Source of the DNA: Datura wrightii
Lineage: Eukaryota > Streptophyta > Magnoliopsida > Solanales > Solanaceae
Direction: 5' to 3'
Length of the DNA: 64,000 bases
Assembly (NCBI GenBank): GCA_035772735.1
Contig: JASDFA010000007.1
Location: 128,874,501 to 128,938,500, forward strand
Part shown: positions 1 to 10,193 of the stretch, piece by piece
How positions within the stretch are numbered: position 1 is the first letter of the stretch
Layout: the number at the start of each line of letters is the position of its first letter
Translations under genes and position numbers: made by a program
Notes under the pieces: generated by a model
The model's database searches: none
Seen by the model: only the letters and a program-made list of their open reading frames with translations
Told to the model about the DNA's origin: nothing

Positions 1-925
1 TAGTCGTAGCACATATATGAATAGACTCGTTATCTACTGGCATAAGCTAATTACTTCATACAGAATCATGGTCTTGCTTCATAAGCATACGTTGTATTGC
101 TATACGACGGGAATGACTTGCCGAAGAGATAAGCCTTAAATACCTTAGCTGTCGTTTCCTGAATAATCGATGAGTTTCACTTGGATTCGTCAACTCCTTT
201 CAGCTGTAACCATTATAATGCGAGAAAAAGATAAATTTCAATACCAAATTCGGCGAAAAAGGATAACTTTTAATACCAATATTGACTATACTTCAACTTA
301 ACGGAACACAGCTGAAAACATATTATTGCCCGAGAGTTCATGCGGGAGAAGTACTTACTTGAAACCTGTGATCATATAGAAATCAGTTTGGAGTAATTCT
401 GACAACGTTGACTCGGCGGGGTTACGATCGCCGAGCGAATTTTACGAAAATGACTCCGTAGTAATGCTTCATGCGGGCTTAGAACTCCATACTCGAAGTT
501 AATTTGAATTTGGACGCCGTTTGATAGCGTAATCGGGCGAGAATATGTTGAAAATGTTGTGGGTTCTTTGTTCTTGTCGTGGGTTAATTTAAGAAATGAC
601 TTGAAAATTCCAAAGGGACATATATATAGGGGCATGGTCGGTGGAATAGGGGCACCCCGCGCCTCCCAAAGCGCCACAGGGCCTGATGCCCCGGGCCTCT
701 CAAAGCTCCAAAGGGCCTGGCGCCCCGCGCCTCTCAAAGCGCTAGTAGGCTTGGCGCCTCGTGCTGGCCAGTGCACTGCTGGCTGGCGCGTCGCACTGGC
801 CCTGTGCGCACTAGTCCCGTCCGACCCCGCTTCCAAGGTTTTTCCTACACGCGTCAAGCTCTCTTTATTCGCCACAAATCCATGCGTACGCCTACTAACC
901 GATGTCATTTTGCAGGGTGTAACAA
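1..925 (-). repeat. LTR of a Ty3/gypsy element (element C), cut by the window edge
   Basis: Read on the minus strand, this begins with TGTTACACCC at 925, the same kind of start as the other chromovirus LTRs in the window (TGTTACACCCCG at 31334 and 45589). A GC-rich U3 with tandem repeats follows, then a TATA-like TATATATG around 619-628. The R/U5-like stretch (400-530) resembles 39560-39700 in layout and wording. The boundary at 925 falls inside the reading frame of element A just after its RNase H, so this LTR inserted into A. Whether it is a solo LTR or the 5' LTR of a full element cannot be told, because the other end and its target duplication lie outside the window. Confidence 0.7.
651..771. 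repeat. 34-bp GC-rich tandem repeat in the U3 of LTR C
   Basis: Three consecutive 34-bp units (651-684, 685-718, 719-752) plus a partial fourth share the pattern GGCGCCCCGCGCCTCTCAAA followed by GCGC and GGCCT-like words. They lie just upstream of the LTR's TATA-like box in the direction of transcription. This may be a promoter or enhancer array, or simply U3 slippage. It also creates a long spurious plus-strand reading frame. Confidence 0.75.
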
Positions 926-1520
926 CCCCACCTTCGGCTGAATCCACCAGCTGCACCCCTAACCGGGCTAGTCTGTGGACATCCCTTGCTAACTCCTTTT
1001 TGTCTTCCTCAATATGAGTCACACTCCTCATAGACCGTCTGCTTAGGGCATCAGCCACTACATTGGCTTTGCCCGAGTGATACAATACATTCATGTCATA
1101 GTCTTTTAGTAACTCCAACCACCATCTCTGATGTAGGTTTAGGTCCTTCTGGCTGAACACATACTGAAGGTTCTTGTGATCCGTGAACACATCCACATGA
1201 GCTCCATAAAGGTAATGTCTCCATATTTTTAGCGTGAATACCACTGCTGCCAACTCTATTGGATAATTCCTCTCATTAACTTTGAGCTGTCTGGAGGCAT
1301 AGGTTATCACTTTGCCCCGCTACATCAGAATCAACCAAGTCCAACTCTGGAAGCATCACAATAAACAACCAAGCCATCTGATCCTTCCGACAAGGTTAAC
1401 ACTGGAGCGGTAGTGAGTCGAGTCTCAACTCCTAAAAACTCTTCTCGCACTCATCCGACCATTGAAATTTCACTTTCTTTTGAGTTAACTTAGTCAAAGG
1501 AGATGCTATAGAGGAGAAAC
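926..1520 (-). pseudogene. Element A RNase H (with start of the integrase linker), interrupted
   Basis: The translation contains the Ty3-type RNase H signatures ITYASRQL, ELAAVVFTLKIWRHYLYG, DVFTDHKNLQYVF and NVVADALSRR. In a working element this domain degrades the RNA strand of the RNA/DNA hybrid during reverse transcription. The frame then runs on into LTR C at 925 and becomes meaningless. A stop separates the N-terminal part (upstream of about 1310) from this block. No integrase zinc-binding region follows, because LTR C cuts it off. Confidence 0.85.
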
Positions 1521-2900
1521 CTTCCACAAACCGTCGGTAATAACCCACCAAGCCTAGGAAACTCCTAATTTTTGTAGGAGATGTAGGTCTGTGCCAATCC
1601 TTCATGACTGCTATCTTAATCTACTTGTATTCCTTCACCTGAGACCACATGACCTAAGAAGGTCACTGACTTTAACAAGAATTCGCACTTGCTGAACGTG
1701 GTGAACTACTGGCAGCCCTGAGTGTCTGCAATGCTAATCTTAGGTGATTTGCAAGCTCTTCCTCATTTCTGGAGTACACTAGAATGTCGTCGATAAATAC
1801 AATGACAAACATATCCAGGTACTACTTAAATACCCTATTCATCAAATCCATGAAGGCTGCTGGCGCATTTGTTAATCCGAAGGACATCACTACAAACTCG
1901 TAGTGACCATAGCGAGTCCTGAATACTGTTTTTAGTATGTCAATCTCTCTAACTCTTAACTGATGGTACCCTGACCTGAGATCGATTTTTGAGAAGCAAC
2001 TGGCTCTCTAAAGTTGGTCTAATAGATCATCAATTCTGGGTAGAGGGTACTTGTTCTTAACTGTGACCTTGTTTAGCTGACGGTAATCTATGCACATTCT
2101 AAGGGTACCGTCTTTCTTTCGCACGAATAGCACTGGAGCACCCTAGGGAGAGATGTTGGGTCTGATAAAACCCTTGTCAAGAAGATCCTTTAACTGCTCC
2201 TTCAACTCTTTAAGCTCAACTGGAGTCATTCTGTAAGGAGGGATGGAGATAGGCTGAGTATCTGGGAGGATATCTATTCCGAAGTCTATTTCCCATTCAG
2301 GGGGGATTCCAGGAAGATCCTCAGGAGACACATCTGGGAACTCACTAACTACTGGAACTGACTGGATGGTTAGGTCTCAGAGTTAGAATCCTTGACCCGA
2401 ACCAGATGATAAATACATCCCTTGGAGATGAGTTTTTGGGCTTTAAGGTAAGAAATAAACCTACCCTTAGGCACTGAACTGCTACCCGTCCATTCTAACA
2501 CTAGCTCGTTGGGAAACTTAAAATTGACAACTCTAGTTCTGCTATCGACTGAGGCATAGCAGGAGTGTAACCAATCCATGATGAGAATAAGGTCAAAGTC
2601 GACCATGTCTAACTCTATAAGATCAACTGGAATAACTTTATTCAGGATTGAGACTGGGCAGTTTCTATACACCCGATTGGCTCTAACTGACTCACCAACT
2701 GGGGTGGAGACTGAAAATGGTTTTGAGAGGACCTCTAGACTGATGTTGAACTAGACTTCTATATAGGGAGTCACGAATGAAAGCGTGGCTCCTGGATCTA
2801 AGAGGGCATACACGTTTAGATGGAAGAGACGTAACATACCGGTAACTACATCAAGTGAGCTTTCCTGATCCTGATGGGAAGATAGAGCATAGAAGCAATT
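1521..2900 (-). pseudogene. Element A protease and reverse transcriptase, decayed
   Basis: Protease is recognisable from a LLDPGATLSF-like aspartyl motif near 2780-2810 and the following IELDMVDFDLILIMDWL block (about 2560-2620). Reverse transcriptase starts with the PPYRMTPVELKELKEQL segment (about 2170-2250). It continues through the CIDYRQLN region (about 2080) to the catalytic FIDDILVYS motif near 1785-1800. Several in-frame stops and frame changes interrupt it, so it cannot give a full polyprotein. The fold and role (copying element RNA to DNA) follow from the family, not from activity here. Confidence 0.85.
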
Positions 2901-4043
2901 TTGGCGCTAACCACCATCTATACCTGATGTGTTGGCCTGTTGTGCTGGTTGACCTGTTGGAGCTGATGATGTGGTGGATTGTGATCTCCCTCGCCCGGCT
3001 GATGGGCACTCCCTGAGCCGATGTCCGAGCTATCCACAACTGAAACAACCTTCTCGACCCTGAAGGCACGTTCCCGGGTGATTCCTACCACAATTGGGGC
3101 AAGCTGGATACTTGTTCCCCATACTGTGGGCCTAAGATTGAGTGCCATATGACCCATCCCTTCGATCCTGGCAGGACCGGAAGGTTGGGGTACTGGCTGA
3201 ACTAGGTGCTGGGTTTCTCTGTTGTTGTTGCTGCTGCGAGCGGTTACCACCGCTAGACCTTTGATGGCTGAAATATGAATGGCCAGTCCTTGCCCTTTTA
3301 TTCTTACGCTCCATATCCTTTAGTTTTTCAGCCTCAATCTGTTGGACATAGACAATCAAGCTAAAAAGGTCCATGTCCTTAATCAGCATCATGGTCCTGC
3401 ACTCCTTGGGGACCAGATTCGACATTCCATTTACAAACTTCAGCATATGATCCCTTGGCTCGGCTACCATCTCTAGGGCATACTTAGACAGCCTAGTAAA
3501 CTCCAGAGCATACTCCTCCACGGTCCTGTTGCCCTATCATAAATTCATAAACTCCGCCATCTTTGACTCCCTCAGCTCTCGAGGGAAAAATCTATCCAAG
3601 AAAGCTATGTGGAATTCTTCCCACTCCACTGGTCCTACTCCAGCTGGCCGCCCCTCTTTCCACTAGTCATGCCAGACCTAAGCTACCCCTTTTAACTAAT
3701 AGGCAGCCAGGTCAACACTTTCAGAGAAGCTAACACCCATAATGCGGGTGATCTTCCTGACCTCATCCACGAACTCCTGGGGATCCTCCCCTACTTTGGA
3801 TCCCTGAAAAGATGGATGGTTCATACAGGTAAGGTCTTGCACCCTCGCAACTGTTGCAGACCCATTGGTGTTCATCGACATCACCTACTAGTTCACTTGG
3901 TTGGTGACTGTTTGGGCCAGCAGTTGAATTGCCGCCCTGAATTCGGCAATAGATACCAAATCATCTTGAGGGGCTGCCAGGGCTAGTAGGGCAGGTCTGT
4001 TGGCGTTACCGGCCCTTCTTCCGTTACCGCGTCTAGGAGGCAT
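2901..4043 (-). pseudogene. Element A gag (nucleocapsid), decayed
   Basis: The start codon at 4043 opens with MPPRRGNGRR and an AEFRAAIQLLAQ segment, the typical N terminus of Solanaceae Tekay gag. The core includes YALEFTRLSKYA (near 3500) and a basic, Gln-rich tail (3180-3260). A CCHC zinc knuckle of the form CFSCG-x-LGHRLREC lies near 3000-3045; its fifth position is a TAG stop where relatives have Gln. Further stops lie near 3540 and 3890. Gag would form the virus-like particle and bind element RNA. The reading frame is broken at several points. Confidence 0.8.
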
Positions 4044-4247
4044 GGTTCACTGAAATGTAACAGAGCACGAGTTAGAATGGCATTTATTGAATTGAACTTT
4101 AATGAACGATAAAGAGTATGAATAAAAGAGAGTTTTCCTAATAACACCTCGTAGCCTCCTCTTCATAAGTGTGGCTTTCTTCACACCCATGAAAAGGACT
4201 CTACTCGATGCAGCTTTTAGACTTTTCGAGGATACTCTAAACCTAGT

Positions 4248-4259
4248 GCTCTGATACTA
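4248..4259 (-). other. Primer-binding site of element A (initiator tRNA-Met type)
   Basis: On the minus strand the bases read TAGTATCAGAGC, against the usual plant PBS TGGTATCAGAGC (one change). It sits four bases inside the LTR edge at 4264, where minus-strand DNA synthesis would begin. The location confirms element orientation and the LTR boundary. Confidence 0.85.
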
Positions 4260-4263
4260 AGTT

Positions 4264-6836
4264 TGTCATTCCTAGAGACTACACCCTGGACGTAACATGG
4301 TACTTGAAGTCACAAGTGACCCCAAGTCAACCCTTGGTCTATCATACACTGGTATTCTGAGTAAAACAATATATATATATATATATATAGCGGAAGCTTT
4401 GAAATAACAGCATAGATCATTTGAGAAAATTAACTAGAAGAAAACATTAAAATTTAAAAATGTTGAAGTCTGAAATTAACTCTGTGTCTGGAAGACTTCT
4501 AACTAATGAGTTGTTGGGACAAGCCCCCAACTAACTCTAAATCTAACTAAAAATAATAACTCAACTGAAAGAAATTAAAGCAAAGCCCTCGAATGATGAA
4601 GACTCAGACTTCGGCTGCAGTGGAGGAGGATCTGAATTGCAACGGCTAGCAATGCGGAGTCTGGGAACCTGCAGCTGTATCATGAAACGATACAGCATAA
4701 AAGTATGTGTCAGTACTTTGAATGTATTGAGTAAGTGGAAGAAAACATATCTGAATATAAAGTCTGAACTGAAATGACACACAATGACCAACAGGTAAGC
4801 TGAACTGAACTACTGATGTAAACTGAAATGATCAAGATGACCTTGTCTGATGGTTAAAGACATGCCCTAAGTCTGAATTACTGAGTCTGAGAGACCACAC
4901 TGAACTGATTTGAACTGAACTGAACCGTCAATAATTGAGACTGAACTGAACTGACTAGTGGGAGAGTCTATAACCGACATGTAACCACGTGAGCTAGACG
5001 TGGGGTCCGATGTATACATCCCACTGGTAGGACCCAATATACCATGCTAGGGTATAAAGGCATGAACTGGGTGATCACAAAAGTCTGGGGCCAATCAGGC
5101 CAAGTAATGTTGTAACCAACGCTGGCAACGTAGTTCTAGGAACCTGGGTGCGCTGGAGCCCCGACCCGCTCGATGCTAAGTCCTACTCCCACTAAAAACC
5201 ATACTGAACTACTAAGTAGATAGCTCGAAACTGGGGCCCAGGACTAGTCAGGGACATATAACTGAAAGTACCCTGAGAGTCTTATTAGACCAGATCCTGA
5301 AATTGGATTCTAGACTGGTTAGAGTTGCTTATCTGGAAGCGTTATAACCGTCTAAGAGCAAACTGTAACTGAACTGGGGTCCTGGGATTGTTAGAGCTAT
5401 ATAACTAGAATTCCATGACCGCCTAATGGGCCAAATAACTATAATTTGAGTCTGACCCTGAAAACTGAGAGGCACCACTGACACCTCGGAAAAAGATTGA
5501 AATCAAACTGATCAGTTGACACTTTTTTGAATGATTCTGTAGAGATTCTACGTTCTAACTGGACTAAACTACTAAGAAGCTAATAGAGAACTCAACTCAT
5601 TCCAAGAACACGGGAATTTCATAGTATGACGAAATTTCAAAAATTTAAAGGGGTTTAATCCAACAAGAGTAAAATAATTCTCCTTAGTGGAATAATTTCT
5701 CACACATATATATAATAAGAATTTCTAGTATATTCAGCCCAAAACATACTTTGCAAAATAGAAGGAATTTAGTACGCAATAATCTTTACTCGAAAATTTA
5801 GGGCTATAAATCATCTTGGAAACAACAACTATTTACTTAGGAATTGATAAAAATCACATGAATAATACATATGGATAACAACCCAATTGAAATTAACGAG
5901 AATCAACATGAAAATCTCTACATATTCGAAAATCTCAAGGCTAAACTGATAGGGAAATTATGGAAAGATTTTGGGGGATAAGGGGAAGGACAATTCCCTT
6001 GTTGAATTCCCACATACCTGATTAAAATTTCTCATGGAGAAGAGGACTTGAACTGCTGCAATGGAGGAAAACCCTAAGCTTGCTTGAGATTCCTTGAGAG
6101 AACTCTCGATAAGTTTTCTGAGAATAAACGTGAGAATGAGGGGAGGAACCATCCAAACCCTCTAATTAGTCTGATTTTACTTCCAAAATGATGTGGTTTA
6201 AAGCTTAGGTGAATAGAAAATTACAAAATATCCCTTAGAAAATTGTGGGGAAAAACTGTCCGGTGACCCTAATGGGTCGTGGTGGTTGATCAGGACTCGT
6301 GGTCACTCCCGTTAGGTACACTGCCTAGGCTCCTCAGTAGTTCACCATGAGGGACCTAATGAGTCGTGGTCAAGTGGTCACTATTCGTGGATCACACTGT
6401 CTCACATCTAAAGACTAAATGCTGAGTTTGTTAACGAGTAGTTGCAATTGACGACGACTCATTGTGACACTCGTCAGGTACACTAGCTAAAAACTCACTA
6501 GGGCTAGTAACGGGGGAAATAACAAGTCATTACAAGGGACCCCGACTCGTTTCCCCCACCCGTCAAGTATACTGATCCACTGATACTATCCTCAACTCAG
6601 GTCTGACCACGAGTGACTCAACGGGTCATGGTTGGTGACCACGACTCGTGAAGTCCCTCATTGGGTACACTGCCTCCCTTCTCAAAAACCTCAAGCCTCC
6701 TTCTCACGGCTCACCTAACGAATCGTGAGGTCACTTAACGATTTGTTAGGTAGGGAGTCCTGTAGCTTTTCTGTAGCTTTTCCAAATTTCCAGATTTAAG
6801 TCCCGAAATTATATTTTAAGTTTCCGGGGCATTACA
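4264..6836 (-). repeat. 5' LTR of element A (2573 bp)
   Basis: The minus strand begins TGTAATGCCCCGG at 6836 and ends GGAATGACA at 4264, giving TG...CA termini. The end next to gag is followed directly by the PBS. The U3 part (about 6250-6740) is full of ACGACTCGT-like words. The LTR is related in layout to the solo LTR at 53371-55471 but clearly diverged from it. It encodes no protein; the short frames inside it are not genes. Confidence 0.85.
6260..6740. repeat. Array of ACGACTCGT/ACGAGTCGT-type words in LTR A
   Basis: Within about 480 bp the words GGGTCGTGG, GACTCGTGG, ACGACTCAT, ACGACTCGT and CACGAGTGAC recur irregularly, often followed by CACTGCC or GGTACACTG. Several are near-palindromic around CGACTCG/CGAGTCG. 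A similar array lies in the solo LTR at 54980-55400. Spacing is irregular, so this is not a simple satellite. Confidence 0.65.
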
Positions 6837-7800
6837 TAGTAACTTGTGCTTGATTCGGCAGAGTTAGTGTTGAAGATAGAGTAGCCAATGCATTAGCTTT
6901 TTTATTTTCCTTCCTTGGTACATGTTGGAGGGTCACATCCCCAAGCCATCCTATCAACTTCTGAGCATAATCATGATAGGGGTGCAGTTCAGGTTTCTTG
7001 ACCTCATAGTTTCTCAAGAGTTGATTGATCACCAATTGAGAGTCACCAAAGACTTGCAATCGCAATTGCTTCATGTCAATGGCTATTTCCAGCCCAAGTA
7101 TTAACGCTTGATATTCAGCGGCATTATTGGAGCAACATTGCGTCAAAGTAAATGAGTATGGTAGAACCTCTCCTTGCGAAGTGACAAATACTACGCCAGC
7201 CCCATCTCCGCCATGATGTGCAGCACCATCAAAGTACATCTTCCATGGAGGTTGAACTTCAATTAACATTGCATCTTTATCAGGCAGTTCATCGGTTAGC
7301 TTCCAATCATCAGGTATTGGGTGATCTCTCAGGAAATCTGTGAACACTTGTCCCTTTACGGACCTTTGAGGGATGTACACAATCTCAAATTGTTGAAACT
7401 GGAGGTACCACCTTGCTAATCGATCACTGAGGACTGGTTTTGACATAAAAAATTTGATGGGATTTGCTTTAGAGATGAGATGAAAAATGTGAGCTTGAAA
7501 GTAGTGCTTCAATTTTTGAATTGAGAAGACTAATGCCAAACATAACTTTTCAATTGGAGAATAATTCAATTCATTTGGTGTCATCATTCTGCTTAAGTAA
7601 TAAAGGGAGTTTTTATTCCCTTCATTATTCTCTTGGGCCAGTAGTGCTCCAACAGAATTTTCTTGTGCTGAAATATATAATATCAACAGCTTTCTAGGTA
7701 CAAGGGCCGCTAGAACTAGAGGTTTCATTAAATATGATTTGATGCTCTCAAATGCGTTAGCACAAGCTCGATCCCACTTAAAAAGAGCACTCTTCTTCAT
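6837..7800 (-). pseudogene. Element B dual RNase H domains
   Basis: The 322-residue frame first shows the end of a Ty3-type RNase H (FKWDRACANAFESIK, LALVFSIQKLKHYF, DRLARWYLQFQQFEI). After a linker with DDWKLTDELPD comes a second, archaeal-type RNase H (MYFDGAAHHGGDGAGVVF, NNAAEYQALILGLEIA, VFGDSQLVINQL, VPRKENKKANALA). The Asp-Glu-Asp positions of the second domain (FDG, AEY, GDS) are all present. The open frame ends only because it runs into the LTR of element A at 6836. This is the best-preserved coding block of element B. Confidence 0.9.
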
Positions 7801-9087
7801 GAGAAGGCTAAACGGTTGGCATCTCCCAGCTAGGTTCGAGATGAATCTCCTAAGATACGCTAGCTTTCCTTGAAGACTTTTTAATTCATGAATATTTCAA
7901 GGCTCGGGCATCTTCAAAATTGTTTCAACCTTGGCTTGATTGGTTTTTATTCCCCTATGTGTCGCAATGAAGCCCAAAAACTTTCCAGAACTAACCCCAA
8001 AGGCACATTTCAATGGGTTCATTCTAAGTTGATATCTTTGAAGTAGCTCGAATACCATTCTCAAGTCTTGCAAGTGGTCGTTTCGCTTTCTTGACTTCAC
8101 CACCAAGTCATCAACATAACATTCAACATTTTTGTGGAGAAAGTCGTCAAGATATTCTGCATATCTATTTGATAAATTGCACCAGCATTCTTCAAACCGA
8201 AAGGCATTACTTTGTAATAATAAATGCCCTTGGGCGTACGAAATACAGTGAGTTATTCATCCTTTGGTGCCCTGTGTATTTGGTTATAGCCTGATAAACC
8301 ATCCATGAAAAACATCGCCTCGTAACTAGTGGTAGCATCAATCATCAACTCTGGGATGGGGATCGAAATCATCCTTAAGGCATGCATTATTGAGATCCCT
8401 AAAGTCAACACAAACTCGAACTTGGCCATTTTTCTTTCTCACGAGAACGATACTTGAAATCCATGTGGGGCATTTAACTTCGATAACAAAGCCAGCTTCA
8501 ATGAGTTTGTTAACTTCATTTTCAATTAATGGAACTAAGTCTGGTCTAAAACGTCTTTGAGTCTGCTTAACAGGACGAGCACCGTTCTTGACTCCAAGTT
8601 AATGGACGACTACTTTGGGATCCAGTCTAGACATCTCCCTACTACTCCAAGTAGACACATCCTTATATCCTATGAGTATATCCATGTAAGCGATTTCTTC
8701 ATCAATTGTGAGGGAAGCACTTGGATAGGTCGGCCTTGGATCTTCATCGGTGCCAAGATTAACTTCCTTCAGAGAGTCTACTGTGGCCTTCACTCCTTCT
8801 TCAAGTTCTGGAGGGGCATCCCCAGCATCTTCCTCCTCTCGAGGATCGCTATCATTTACCGCTATGTGATAACACCAGATGACATCCTCTAGCTTCTCGT
8901 TAACCTCCATTTGAGATGAGGTATCGTGCTCACTTTGTGTACATGAAGATCCTACACTTTCTTCATCTTCGTTGCGTTCCTTGGTATAAACCACAGTATA
9001 ATTCTTCGCCTTTAGCACCTCCCCATACAAAACAACAAGTTTTGTTTGTCGCCTCATTCTAGAAGGAATCAAACTTTGAAAATCTTT
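7801..9087 (-). pseudogene. Element B reverse transcriptase, decayed
   Basis: The catalytic motif YVDDLVVKS is encoded at about 8098-8118. It is followed by LRMNPLKCAFGVSSGKFLGF (8000-8060), the standard end of the palm and thumb. Upstream, MPFGLKNAGA-like residues lie near 8180-8210, and RLDPKVVVH (8600-8625) matches the usual lead-in to the RT domain. At least one frameshift separates the LKNAGA block from YVDD. An acidic segment (8750-9000, rich in Asp, Glu and Ser) precedes the RT, as in Ogre-type polyproteins. Confidence 0.8.
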
Positions 9088-10193
9088 CTAGGTTTTGAAT
9101 GAAGTGGGCATTCTCATGATTTGATAGTTTCTATGGAACTTGCTCTTCTGCTTCAATGGGCCTAACCTTTCAAACACAGAAGTTCTCACAGTTGATTTCC
9201 CCAATCGGTCAAAGAAATAAGGTCTTTTGTCAGGCGCACCAGATTCGTCTACGATAGTGATGTGATTGGCAGTCGCTCTTTTTATGGAGATACGAATTGG
9301 CAGTGGTTTCTTACACCCTAAACCCTTACGTGATTGCCTGATGGAAGCTTCTGATAGGAGTTTCCCTAACTTCAATGGTTCATTAGGGTTGTACCCAGCC
9401 TTTGCAAATAACATATAGGCATTCGGATCAAAACCTTCATTTGTGCGTTTTATAGGAGTGCCACATTTTGCGAAGTATTTTGAACCACAATCTCTCAAAG
9501 TAGCTTAGAGGATAAATTAATCATGTCAATCTGTCTGACAGGTAAGGTTAGCCCCTTTGGTACACTTGTTTGGGTATCAGACGATTGACCTTCCTCTTTC
9601 TTCACCTTCGGTACATAGCAGAGTACATGTGTTATCTTCTTTTTCAAAGGCACAATGTTCCCTTTAATTGAAAGGGAGTACGGCTCTTCATTTCCAACTT
9701 TAACCTTTTTGGAAGTTGCATCAGCTCTTTTAGTTGCAACATTATCGACTTTCACTTCTTTTACAATGTAGTTTTTTAATTAGAACTTTGCATTGGTGAA
9801 GTGTGATTCAGCTTCTGCAAATGGCTTATCATTAGCAACTATCTTCTTCTCGACTCCACCTTCAAGATATTTCAAACATTGATAGTAGGAGGATGGAACT
9901 ATTTTATTTTCGTGTATCCAAGGCCTTCCAAGCAACATATTATATGAAGTCTTTGCGTCGATTATATGCATCCATGCGCTCGATCGCAGATCTTCAATGC
10001 TGATCTCTAGCTTGATAGCACCTATGGACCTTTGTCCCCCTTGATTGAATCCTTGAATCATCAAGAGACTCTTAGAAAGTTCCTCAAGTGAGATGTCGAG
10101 TTCATTTATGGTGCAAATAGGAAGAATGTTAACTCCAGATCCATCATCTATCAAGATTCTATTTATCCTCTTCTCAAGCGTGTGACCCACCAT
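9088..10193 (-). pseudogene. Element B protease and protease-RT linker
   Basis: The retropepsin motif appears as ILIDDGSGVNILP (about 10120-10160), followed by MIQGFNQGG and MLLGRPWIHE, the flap and C-terminal motifs typical of Tat/Ogre proteases. Downstream segments (9495-9755 and 9088-9498) are the Lys-rich linker and a block with FDPNAYMLFAKAGYNP and KGLGCKKPLP that usually precedes the RT in this lineage. A frame break near 9770 separates protease from linker. Confidence 0.8.

Larger units (their letters stand above)
926..6836 (-). mobile_element. Ty3/gypsy chromovirus, Tekay/Del-like (element A), 5' LTR to RNase H
   Basis: In transcription order (right to left) the element shows a 2.57-kb 5' LTR (4264-6836), a primer-binding site for initiator tRNA-Met (4248-4259), gag from 4043, protease, reverse transcriptase and RNase H. 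The order, the FIDDILVY catalytic motif and the wording of the RNase H place it among plant chromoviruses of the Tekay type. Integrase and 3' LTR are not present; they should lie beyond LTR C, to the left of the window. Its right edge at 6836 interrupts the reading frame of element B, so A is younger than B. The first five flanking bases are TAGTA; the matching copy is outside. Many stops and frameshifts show an inactive copy. Confidence 0.85.

Noticed and set aside
559..1017. Plus-strand frame of 152 codons rich in Ala and Pro
   Set aside because: It spans the U3 tandem repeats of LTR C and runs into the antisense of element A RNase H; no domain is visible and the GC-rich repeats keep it open.
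8557..8892. Plus-strand frame of 111 codons
   Set aside because: It is antisense to the acidic linker and RT start of element B.
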